From Microbacteriaceae bacterium (GTDB lineage Bacteria > Actinomycetota > Actinomycetes > Actinomycetales > Microbacteriaceae), in assembly GCA_947455385.1 (NCBI GenBank), contig CANGNR010000062.1, positions 1 through 7,038 on the forward strand: DNA of 7,038 bases, written 5' to 3'. Below the pieces are notes generated by a model. The model was not told the DNA's origin, searched no databases, and saw only the letters and a program-made list of their open reading frames with translations. Shown in pieces: positions 1 to 4,264 of the stretch. The translations under genes and the position numbers were made by a program. The first letter of the stretch is position 1. Each line of letters starts with the position of its first letter.

Positions 1-92
1 AGAAAGTCCCTTGCATCCACCTCGTATGCCGCCGGAATTGGCAGCGCCAAGGTCTCCCCCATTTTGACGAGTTTCGTCTTTCTGATTTTCAT
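1..92 (-). CDS. MazE/AbrB-like antitoxin or regulator, N-terminal part only (runs off left edge)
   Basis: I see an ATG start at 92 read leftwards and 30 open codons to the window edge. A very strong ribosome binding site (AAAGGGGG, 97-104) lies 4 nt before the start. The peptide starts MKIRKTKLVKMGETLALPIP, then AAYEVDARDF. The V-K-M-G-E-T-L-A-L-P-I-P run fits the N-terminal strand-loop-strand of SpoVT-AbrB/MazE proteins (pattern: V-x-K-W-G-N-S-L-x-x-R-I-P). Proteins of this family are small DNA-binding dimers, either antitoxins paired with MazF-type toxins or transition-state regulators. The gene follows the glutaredoxin-like gene on the same strand after 36 nt, so co-transcription is possible. 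The C-terminal part and any toxin gene would lie left of the window. The call rests on one short motif and could be wrong; that this is a real gene is better supported, by its ribosome binding site. Confidence 0.5.
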   Translation of the reverse strand, partial: MKIRKTKLVKMGETLALPIPAAYEVDARDF

Positions 93-128
93 TGAGCCCC
101 CTTTGCTCAGGAGCAGTTTAGAAAATGC

Positions 129-404
129 TCAAAGCGCGTTGTCAAGAGCAGCGCGCAGGCGATCGGGGTCGATTCTCCAGTAGTTGTGCACGCGGCCGTC
201 GAGCGTGAGCACCGGGATTTCTTCTCGGTAGCGTTCGGCTAGGGCAGCATCCTGGTTGATATCGAGTTCGGTGAACGCAATGTCGAGTTCACCCGGATGG
301 GCCGACTCGAAGGCCGCAAGCACTCGCTCAACCACCGCGCGCGCGTCGTCGCAGAGGTGGCAGCCGGGCTTGCCAATCAGCGTAACTTCAAGAGTCTTAG
401 GCAC
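129..404 (-). CDS. Glutaredoxin-family thiol-disulfide protein (DUF836/Rv0508-like)
   Basis: This 91-aa protein has a single thioredoxin-fold domain. Near its N-terminus a beta strand (LEVTLIGK) leads into a redox motif G14-C15-H-L-C18 at the start of a helix. A later E-I-P-V-L segment supplies the cis-proline (P66 region) of the fold. Length and C-H-L-C signature match the short 'glutaredoxin family protein' group found across actinobacteria. It probably acts in the cytoplasm, as no signal peptide is seen. It likely exchanges disulfides with protein or low-molecular-weight thiols such as mycothiol, but its substrate is unknown. The GTG start at 404 is preferred because a TAGGCT -10 element ends 6 nt before it and there is no Shine-Dalgarno sequence, which fits a leaderless mRNA. 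It is divergent from the HAD phosphatase gene. In mycobacteria a homologous small protein (Rv0508) sits near serB1 and hemA, as I recall. Confidence 0.9.
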   Translation of the reverse strand: MPKTLEVTLIGKPGCHLCDDARAVVERVLAAFESAHPGELDIAFTELDINQDAALAERYREEIPVLTLDGRVHNYWRIDPDRLRAALDNAL

Positions 405-410
405 GTGTCT

Positions 411-416
411 AGCCTA
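411..416 (-). promoter_or_regulatory. -10 element (TAGGCT) for leaderless glutaredoxin-like mRNA
   Basis: Read on the minus strand, TAGGCT is followed by six bases (AGACAC) and then the GTG start at 404. This fits the actinobacterial TANNNT consensus at the spacing that puts transcription initiation on or next to the start codon. No clear -35 hexamer is visible, which is common in this group. Confidence 0.6.
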
Positions 417-425
417 GGGCGAGCG

Positions 426-431
426 TAAACT
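426..431 (+). promoter_or_regulatory. -10 element (TAAACT) for leaderless HAD phosphatase mRNA
   Basis: TAAACT is followed by six bases (TGAGAG) and the GTG start at 438, a typical leaderless arrangement. It lies back to back with the opposing -10 at 411-416, so both promoters share a 33-bp gap and each -35 region must fall in or near the other gene's first codons. Confidence 0.6.
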
Positions 432-437
432 TGAGAG

Positions 438-1163
438 GTGCCGAAGACCCCCGAAAACGCCAAGCCCGAGACCAAAATCGAGGCTGCCTTTTTCGACATC
501 GACAACACGATTCTGCGGGGTTCGAGCAGCTTTCTTTTTGGCAAGGCCGCGTTCAAGCGCAAGTTTTTTAGCCGCAAAGACTTCTTGACTTTTGCCTGGC
601 ACCAGGCCCGCTTCATATATCGCGGCGAGAGCCCAGACCTGCTGGCGGCCATCAAGGATCGTGCCCTCGGCCTGATTGCCGGCCACCCGGCGCAAGACTT
701 GATCTCGCTTTCGAACGAGGTCTTTGACAACCACATCTCGCCGAAGCTTTGGCCAGAGACCGTGCGCCTCGCTCAGGAGCACATCGCCAAGGGCCGCGAG
801 GTCTGGCTGATCAGCGCCACACCGCGCGAGATCTCTGAGGTCATCGCGCACCGCCTGGGGCTAACTGGCGGTCTCGGCACCGAGATTCAGCAGGATGAAA
901 ACGGAATCCTCACAGGCCGCATCGAGGGTCATCCGCTGCACGCCAAGGCCAAGGCCAAGGCCATGAAGAAGTTGGCGAAGGAGCGCAACATCAGCTTGCG
1001 CCGCTCTTACGCCTACTCGGATTCGCACAACGACCTGTGGATGCTGACCCGCGTTGGTCACCCGGTGGCAATCAACCCAGACAAGGTGCTGCTCAAGTAC
1101 GCTCGAGCCGCCGGCTGGAAGGTTCTCGACTTCAAGCGTCGCGAACTTCGCGCCAACAAATAG
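438..1163 (+). CDS. HAD-IB (SerB1-like) phosphatase
   Basis: This 241-aa HAD-superfamily hydrolase of subfamily IB would use an aspartyl-phosphate intermediate to dephosphorylate a small molecule or phospho-headgroup. Motif I is F-F-D20-I-D22-N-T (nucleophile D20, acid/base D22). Motif II is L-I-S126-A-T-P. The motif III lysine is probably in the HAKAKAKAMKK stretch (169-179). Motif IV is Y-S-D195-S-H-N-D199-L, which binds Mg2+. The helical cap falls at about residues 30-110. Length and motifs fit the SerB-like HAD-IB group (mycobacterial SerB1 type), but true phosphoserine phosphatase activity cannot be assumed. The GTG at 438 is chosen because of the -10 element 6 nt upstream and because the acidic tail plus motif I begins soon after. 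It has no membrane segment. The gene ends 35 bp before a convergent DsbA-like gene. Confidence 0.92.
   Translation: MPKTPENAKPETKIEAAFFDIDNTILRGSSSFLFGKAAFKRKFFSRKDFLTFAWHQARFIYRGESPDLLAAIKDRALGLIAGHPAQDLISLSNEVFDNHISPKLWPETVRLAQEHIAKGREVWLISATPREISEVIAHRLGLTGGLGTEIQQDENGILTGRIEGHPLHAKAKAKAMKKLAKERNISLRRSYAYSDSHNDLWMLTRVGHPVAINPDKVLLKYARAAGWKVLDFKRRELRANK
942..962 (+). repeat. Short in-frame tandem repeat GCCAAG x3.5
   Basis: GCCAAG occurs three times in tandem, followed by GCC. It codes for alternating Ala-Lys (A-K-A-K-A-K-A) inside the HAD phosphatase, just where the motif III lysine is expected. The unit is 6 nt, so slippage would add or remove an Ala-Lys pair without a frameshift. Confidence 0.7.
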
Positions 1164-1185
1164 CGATCAATAAAGCGGATGCCTG

Positions 1186-1207
1186 TCGGGCTTGAAACTT
1201 AGCCCGA
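1186..1207. terminator. Possible shared terminator hairpin between convergent HAD and DsbA-like genes
   Basis: TCGGGCT (1186-1192) pairs with AGCCCGA (1201-1207) around an 8-nt loop, giving a GC-rich 7-bp stem. It lies just after the HAD phosphatase and overlaps the last codons of the convergent gene. No T-tract follows on either side, so termination efficiency is doubtful. Confidence 0.4.
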
Positions 1208-2257
1208 AACGCTCGCAACCCAGGCGGCAAAGTCATCTGCCGTGCCGAAGTTGTTCGGCCACAAAACACCCTTAACCATGACTGTCGGTGTTCCCTGAAG
1301 CGGCTTTTTGGTTCCGGGTAGGTTCTTCGAAAGCGCCGCGTCGGTTGAGGCAGCCACCCACGACGCGTACTTCTGCCCGGTAATGCAGGCGCTGATAGCC
1401 TCCGCGTCCTGCACCCCGACCTTAGCCGCATAGGCAATCAAGTCTGAGTCAACCGGCCCGGCTGTGCCCTCCTCGGGCTGGTTGGCGAATAACAAATCAC
1501 TGAATGCCGCGAACTTGTCTGGCTCCTGCGAGCCGACGCAAACTGCCGCATTGGCCGCCCTAGAGGAGTACTTATTAGTGCCAGCGCCATCAAGAAATGA
1601 GATTGGGTGGTATTCCACGATCCACTGGCCCGAGCTCGCATTCGAGTCGACCGCGCTCAAGGGACCTTCAAGCGCCTGCTTGCAGAACGGACACTGAAAG
1701 TCCAGGTATACGCTCAAGACGGGCACATCCGCCGTTGTCGGAGTATTGGTCGAGGTAAAGGCCTGCAAGTTGGTTCCGAGGCGAATGCCGTTGTTGAAAG
1801 AGAAATTGTTAGGAGGGGCAACAGGAGTGGCGTCACCCGGGATCTTTTTGGTGCTCTTGGAAAATGCAAAAACGTATTTGGGTCCCTTAATTCCAGCCAC
1901 AGCAAAAACCAAGTAGCGGCCAATGTCGCTGCTTCTGACCTTGTATTTTGTCTGGCCCTGGGCCGCAACAGCCGAACAGGCACTCGAGGTCTTGAGGGTT
2001 ACGTTTGGCTTTGGGCAAACAATCCACTGAGCCACAAGTTTTGGGCTGCCCGTCCAGGTTCCGAGAGTTCCAGTCAGGGTCGATCCGACCTTTGCAGTTC
2101 CCTTGATTGTTGGCAGCGACTTGTTGACTACTGCCACTGGTTTTGCAGCGGCCTCGGCGGGAGCGATGCCTCCCGCGAGCGAGCCACCGGCAACGACGGC
2201 GATCATGGCGGCAGCGGCCGCGAGCCGACGAATCAGAGTAACTGGATTTTTAGGCAT
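1199..2257 (-). CDS. Exported Ig-like plus DsbA-like thioredoxin-fold oxidoreductase
   Basis: This 352-aa exported protein probably forms, isomerises or reduces disulfides in proteins outside the membrane. Residues 1-37 form a signal peptide: basic start with R10-R11, a hydrophobic Ala-rich core, and an A-x-A site near APAEA. Residues 45-140 form an Ig-like module with P-T-I-K-G-T-A-x-V-G-S-T-L-T-G and G-T-W-T-G, carrying C81 and C94, which could pair. After a Pro/Asn linker, residues 155-350 match the DsbA-like thioredoxin_4 fold: Y-L-D-F-Q-C189-P-F-C192 active site, a cis-Pro in G-T-P324-T-V, and further cysteines C240 and C291. The ATG at 2257 is chosen because AAAGGGGG lies 5 nt upstream and the signal peptide follows directly. 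An in-frame extension further upstream would run through a terminator and an antisense stretch of another gene. Substrates are unknown. Confidence 0.92.
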   Translation of the reverse strand: MPKNPVTLIRRLAAAAAMIAVVAGGSLAGGIAPAEAAAKPVAVVNKSLPTIKGTAKVGSTLTGTLGTWTGSPKLVAQWIVCPKPNVTLKTSSACSAVAAQGQTKYKVRSSDIGRYLVFAVAGIKGPKYVFAFSKSTKKIPGDATPVAPPNNFSFNNGIRLGTNLQAFTSTNTPTTADVPVLSVYLDFQCPFCKQALEGPLSAVDSNASSGQWIVEYHPISFLDGAGTNKYSSRAANAAVCVGSQEPDKFAAFSDLLFANQPEEGTAGPVDSDLIAYAAKVGVQDAEAISACITGQKYASWVAASTDAALSKNLPGTKKPLQGTPTVMVKGVLWPNNFGTADDFAAWVASVSG

Positions 2258-2262
2258 GGAAT

Positions 2263-2270
2263 CCCCCTTT
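2263..2270 (-). promoter_or_regulatory. Strong ribosome binding site that fixes the start of the DsbA-like gene
   Basis: On the minus strand this reads AAAGGGGG, 5 nt before the ATG at 2257. The same octamer precedes the truncated gene at the left edge. It excludes longer in-frame starts, which have no comparable site. Confidence 0.8.
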
Positions 2271-2276
2271 GGGCAA

Positions 2277-2282
2277 AGGCTA
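2277..2282 (-). promoter_or_regulatory. Candidate -10 (TAGCCT) for the DsbA-like gene
   Basis: TAGCCT on the minus strand lies between the bS22 terminator and the ribosome binding site. It would give a short leader of about 13 nt that still contains the site. No -35 is recognisable. A TATAT-containing stretch slightly upstream (about 2294-2299) is an alternative. Confidence 0.35.
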
Positions 2283-2304
2283 ACACTTGGAGGATATAGA
2301 AAAG

Positions 2305-2331
2305 ACCCGCCAACGCAAAAAGTTGGCGGGT
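2305..2331. terminator. Rho-independent terminator downstream of bS22
   Basis: A perfect 10-bp stem, ACCCGCCAAC (2305-2314) with GTTGGCGGGT (2322-2331), closes a 7-nt A-rich loop. On the minus strand it is followed by CTTTTCTATA, so it should end the bS22 transcript 18 nt after the stop codon and insulate it from the DsbA-like gene. The other side (ATTTGT) is also T-rich, so weak activity in the plus direction is possible. Confidence 0.88.
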
Positions 2332-2348
2332 ATTTGTCTAGTAGCGAA

Positions 2349-2447
2349 CTACTTCTTGTTGCGACGCTGGTGGCGAGTCTTGCGAAGCAACTTGCGGTGC
2401 TTCTTCTTCGACATACGCTTGCGACGCTTCTTAATAACTGAGCCCAC
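2349..2447 (-). CDS. 30S ribosomal protein bS22 (AURKAIP1/COX24-like, 32 aa)
   Basis: A 32-codon gene, GTG start at 2447 and TAG stop at 2349-2351. It encodes MGSVIKKRRKRMSKKKHRKL and then LRKTRHQRRNKK. This is an almost exact match to the highly conserved actinobacterial mini-protein seen as bS22 in mycobacterial ribosome structures, where it sits in the small subunit near the decoding centre and contacts 16S rRNA. The protein is over half Lys/Arg. A ribosome binding site (GAGGT, 2452-2456) lies 4 nt upstream of the GTG. The internal ATG (residue 12) is a weaker start, because the M-G-S-V-I-K-K-R-R-K-R leader is itself conserved. It is transcribed alone and ends at a strong hairpin. In mycobacteria the homologue lies beside proC, which here lies 1.8 kb away. 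Confidence 0.96.
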   Translation of the reverse strand: MGSVIKKRRKRMSKKKHRKLLRKTRHQRRNKK

Positions 2448-2503
2448 AAAAACCTCACATCTGGATTCGCGCCAGACGATGGTCGGCGCGGGTGTATTTA
2501 GAA

Positions 2504-2509
2504 AGTTTA
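2504..2509 (-). promoter_or_regulatory. Candidate -10 (TAAACT) for bS22
   Basis: On the minus strand TAAACT lies about 57 nt upstream of the bS22 start and would give a leader of roughly 50 nt with the GAGGT site. A TAAATA six bases further downstream is an alternative. No clear -35 is visible, so this is a weak assignment. Confidence 0.3.
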
Positions 2510-2567
2510 GCCGAATCCGAGGCCTGAGAATTCACTTGGATGAACGCACGGTTTTTGGCTACGGTCA

Positions 2568-2573
2568 TAGACT
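2568..2573 (+). promoter_or_regulatory. -10 element (TAGACT) for leaderless SOUL-aquaporin operon
   Basis: TAGACT is followed by 7 nt and the GTG at 2581. The hexamer is identical to the one before proC. It marks 2581 as the start and implies that the operon mRNA has no leader. No -35 hexamer stands out. Confidence 0.6.
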
Positions 2574-2580
2574 CGAAACC

Positions 2581-3102
2581 GTGACCGAGAAGCAGCCATA
2601 CCGCCTGGTGAAGCAGTTTGATGATTTCGAACTGCGCCACTATCCAGAGCATGCCGTCGTCGAGGTGACCACCCACGGGGATTTCATGACCGCCGGCAGC
2701 ATCGGCTTTCGCCCGCTGCTCTCTTACATCTCGGGTTTCAACCTGAAGGCTCAAAAGTTTGCAATGACCGCGCCGGTGTTGCAGCAAGAGAGCTACGAAG
2801 ACGTGTATGTAATCAGTTTTGTTCTGCCGGCCGGTGCAGAACTTACAGAACTTCCGCAACCTAAGGATGGCGGTGTTACCGCAAAGGTTGTTGCGGCCCG
2901 CTACGTTGCAGCTCGTCGTTTCAGCGGCGGCTGGCAAGAGGGTCGCTTCATGGGCGAGGGTGAGAAGTTGCTTTCGGCCGTGGAGGCAGCTGGGCTGCAT
3001 CCGGTTGACGAAGTTTTCTGGGCAAGATTCGATCCACCTTGGAAGCCCGGATTTTTGAAACACAACGAGGCACTAATTGCCCTCGAAGGAGTAACCGAAT
3101 GA
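2581..3102 (+). CDS. SOUL-family heme-binding protein
   Basis: This 173-aa protein fits the usual length of bacterial SOUL/HBP (p22HBP) proteins, a soluble fold that binds heme or other tetrapyrroles; its role in bacteria is largely unknown. Family landmarks in order: Q-P-Y (5-7) leading into F-E-L-R-H-Y (16-21); G42-F-R-P-L-L-S-Y-I-S-G-F-N (42-54); A-M-T-A-P-V (61-66), the core signature; F-S-G-G-W (114-118); and D-P-P-W-K-P-G-F-L-K-H-N-E (151-163) near the end. It has no signal peptide or membrane segment, so it is probably cytoplasmic. The GTG at 2581 is chosen because the family's first strand begins a few residues later and a -10 element lies 7 nt upstream. An ATG at 2479 has no ribosome binding site and would add non-conserved sequence. 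The stop codon overlaps the aquaporin start (ATGA), so the two are translationally coupled. Confidence 0.92.
   Translation: MTEKQPYRLVKQFDDFELRHYPEHAVVEVTTHGDFMTAGSIGFRPLLSYISGFNLKAQKFAMTAPVLQQESYEDVYVISFVLPAGAELTELPQPKDGGVTAKVVAARYVAARRFSGGWQEGRFMGEGEKLLSAVEAAGLHPVDEVFWARFDPPWKPGFLKHNEALIALEGVTE
3086..3091 (+). promoter_or_regulatory. Ribosome binding site (AAGGAG) for the aquaporin gene, inside the SOUL gene
   Basis: AAGGAG lies 7 nt before the ATG at 3099. This favours 3099 over the in-frame ATGs at 3105 and 3114, and over more upstream starts inside the SOUL gene. Confidence 0.8.
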
Positions 3103-3746
3103 ACATGTCCCCCATGCTGAAGCGCATCGCCGCCGAGTTTCTAGGCACCGGCGTTTTTGTAACCGCAATAGTCGGCTCCGTATCATCGGGCTCGCCGCTG
3201 CACCAGTTGACTCTTGCAATTGGTCTGGGCATCGGCATTCTTCTGGCTGGCACGGTCGGCGCCGGCCACCTAAACCCACTGGTTTCGCTCTACTTCTTTG
3301 CCAAGGGAAAGCTTGGGTTGACCGAGTTGTTCGGCAACATCGGCGCACAACTTTTGGGAGCAGTTGGTGGAGCCTGGCTTGGAATTTCGATTTGGGCTGG
3401 CGGGTTGAGCGCCCCATCTAACTCGGCTACCTATTCGCAGGCCACCATCCTGGGCGAGGTTGCGGCGACCGCCGGACTGCTGGTTATCATCGGTCAGTTG
3501 GTGAAGGCTAAGCGAACTGAACTGCTGGCTATTGCGGTTCCGGCCTGGGTTTTCTCGGCAGGAACCTGGACCGGCACCGGCGCACAGGCCAACCCTGCGG
3601 TCAGCTTCGCGCTGCTATTTAGCGGGCAGTCGCTGCCAAACACAGGCGTTTACATCCTCGCCCAGTTGGGCGGCATGCTAGCCGCCGTTGCAGTTCTTGC
3701 AATCATGGGAGACCCCGCAAAGGGCAAGGCGAAAAAGAAGAAGTAA
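3099..3746 (+). CDS. Aquaporin (MIP)-family channel with atypical pore residues
   Basis: This 215-aa membrane protein has six hydrophobic segments and two re-entrant half-helices, as in MIP channels. Each half starts with the family glutamate (E13 in helix 1, E119 in helix 4). The first re-entrant loop is G-A-G-H-L-N59-P60-L61, not the usual NPA. The second is G-A-Q-A-N165-P166-A167-V168-S-F, where V168 replaces the arginine that normally forms the aromatic/arginine filter. The tail is short and basic (K-G-K-A-K-K-K-K), consistent with a cytoplasmic C-terminus. It should conduct water or small neutral solutes; loss of the arginine should widen or neutralise the filter, which suggests solutes other than water alone. 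It overlaps the SOUL gene by 4 nt and is followed 60 bp later by an arsenate reductase, so arsenite export is a reasonable but unproven idea. Confidence 0.92.
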   Translation: MNMSPMLKRIAAEFLGTGVFVTAIVGSVSSGSPLHQLTLAIGLGIGILLAGTVGAGHLNPLVSLYFFAKGKLGLTELFGNIGAQLLGAVGGAWLGISIWAGGLSAPSNSATYSQATILGEVAATAGLLVIIGQLVKAKRTELLAIAVPAWVFSAGTWTGTGAQANPAVSFALLFSGQSLPNTGVYILAQLGGMLAAVAVLAIMGDPAKGKAKKKK

Positions 3747-3767
3747 CGAGGGCGGCTGTCACCACCC

Positions 3768-3806
3768 GTTTACATTCCGTTTACCGCGGTTCGGTAGTTT
3801 GTTTAC
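3768..3806 (+). repeat. Three phased GTTTAC repeats upstream of arsC
   Basis: GTTTAC occurs at 3768-3773, 3779-3784 and 3801-3806, with offsets of 11 and 22 nt, so all lie on about the same face of the helix. The last abuts the arsC start codon and the first two occupy the -35 region. This could be a regulator-binding array or the result of low complexity. Confidence 0.5.
3795..3800 (+). promoter_or_regulatory. -10 element (TAGTTT) for leaderless arsC mRNA
   Basis: TAGTTT is followed by six bases and the ATG at 3807, and there is no Shine-Dalgarno sequence. This points to a promoter of arsC's own, in addition to any read-through from the aquaporin gene. Confidence 0.55.
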
Positions 3807-4211
3807 ATGACTTACAAGAGCTCTGTACTGTTCGTTTGCATCCACAACGCCGGCCGATCGCAAATGGCCGCCGGCTTCTTGCGTCACCTTGCGGGCGACC
3901 GAGTTGAGGTTCGAAGCGCAGGAACCGCTCCAGGAACCCAGGTGAATCCGTCGGCCGTTGAGGCGATGGCCGAGCTGGGCATCGACATCTCGAACGCGCT
4001 GCCAAACAAGCTCACCGACGAGGCCGTCAAGGGCTCCGACTACGTAATCACCATGGGCTGCGGCGACGCCTGCCCATTCTTCCCTGGTAAGACCTACCTC
4101 GACTGGCCGCTGGATGACCCAGCCGGCAAGGGCGTCGAGGCAGTTCGTCCGATTCGCGACCGCATCGGTGAGCTAGTCACCGCACTGGTCGCCGAAATCG
4201 ACGCCAAGTAA
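3807..4211 (+). CDS. arsC: Arsenate reductase, LMW-PTP fold (ArsC)
   Basis: This 134-aa enzyme reduces arsenate to arsenite in the cytoplasm. It has the low-molecular-weight phosphatase P-loop V10-C11-I-H-N-A-G-R17-S-Q-M, in which C11 attacks arsenate and R17 holds the oxyanion. The fingerprint R-S-A-G-T (36-40) follows. T-M-G-C85-G-D-A-C89-P supplies further cysteines for disulfide relay. D-W-P-L-D-D104-P-A-G-K holds the general-acid aspartate of the D-P motif. This Cys arrangement is typical of actinobacterial ArsC proteins, which draw electrons from thioredoxin or from mycothiol/mycoredoxin; I cannot decide which from sequence alone. Start ATG 3807 is leaderless (TAGTTT 6 nt upstream). The gene follows the aquaporin gene by 60 bp and ends 8 nt before a strong hairpin. 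No arsR or arsenite pump gene is in view. A tyrosine phosphatase role is less likely because of the GCGDxCP motif. Confidence 0.9.
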   Translation: MTYKSSVLFVCIHNAGRSQMAAGFLRHLAGDRVEVRSAGTAPGTQVNPSAVEAMAELGIDISNALPNKLTDEAVKGSDYVITMGCGDACPFFPGKTYLDWPLDDPAGKGVEAVRPIRDRIGELVTALVAEIDAK

Positions 4212-4218
4212 AACTTAA

Positions 4219-4261
4219 ATAGAGAAACGGCCCAGTCTTCTGACCTGGGCCGTTTCTCTAT
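4219..4261. terminator. Bidirectional terminator between convergent arsC and proC
   Basis: A perfect 17-bp stem, 4219-4235 with 4245-4261 (core AAACGGCCCAG / CTGGGCCGTTT), closes a 9-nt loop. It sits exactly between the two stop codons. The flank used by proC transcripts reads TTTAAGTTTTA, a good U-tract; the arsC-side flank is A/T-rich (AAATTAG) and less typical, though the stem itself ends in a T-rich arm. Confidence 0.9.
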
Positions 4262-4264
4262 AAA

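Noticed and set aside
93..114. GCTC/GAGC short stems around the ribosome binding site of the left-edge gene, suggesting a translational switch
   Set aside because: Stems are only 4-5 bp and loops are very small in one case; likely chance.
2266..2279. CCTTT-GGGC-AAAGG inverted repeat upstream of the DsbA-like gene
   Set aside because: It overlaps both the ribosome binding site and the candidate -10, so the symmetry is probably incidental; the arms are only 5 bp.
1607..2299. Long plus-strand open frame (230 codons)
   Set aside because: It runs antisense through the signal peptide, Ig-like and active-site coding of the DsbA-like gene, has no ribosome binding site, and its product is low in recognisable features; a shadow frame.
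2258..2458. In-frame N-terminal extension of the DsbA-like protein up to 2458
   Set aside because: It would bury the signal peptide 67 residues inside the protein, cross a terminator hairpin and the bS22 gene, and ignore the strong AAAGGGGG site at 2263-2270.
2287..2580. Upstream in-frame extension of the SOUL protein, including ATG 2479
   Set aside because: It overlaps bS22 and its terminator, is not SOUL-like in sequence and lacks a ribosome binding site; the leaderless GTG at 2581 fits the family start.
3750..3767. Imperfect hairpin (GGGCGG / CCACCC) after the aquaporin gene
   Set aside because: One mismatch in a 6-bp stem and no T-tract; not enough for a terminator call.
3747..3806. ArsR-type inverted-repeat operator before arsC
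   Set aside because: I looked for the usual ATCAA-N6-TTGAT-like dyad and found none; only the direct GTTTAC repeats are present.
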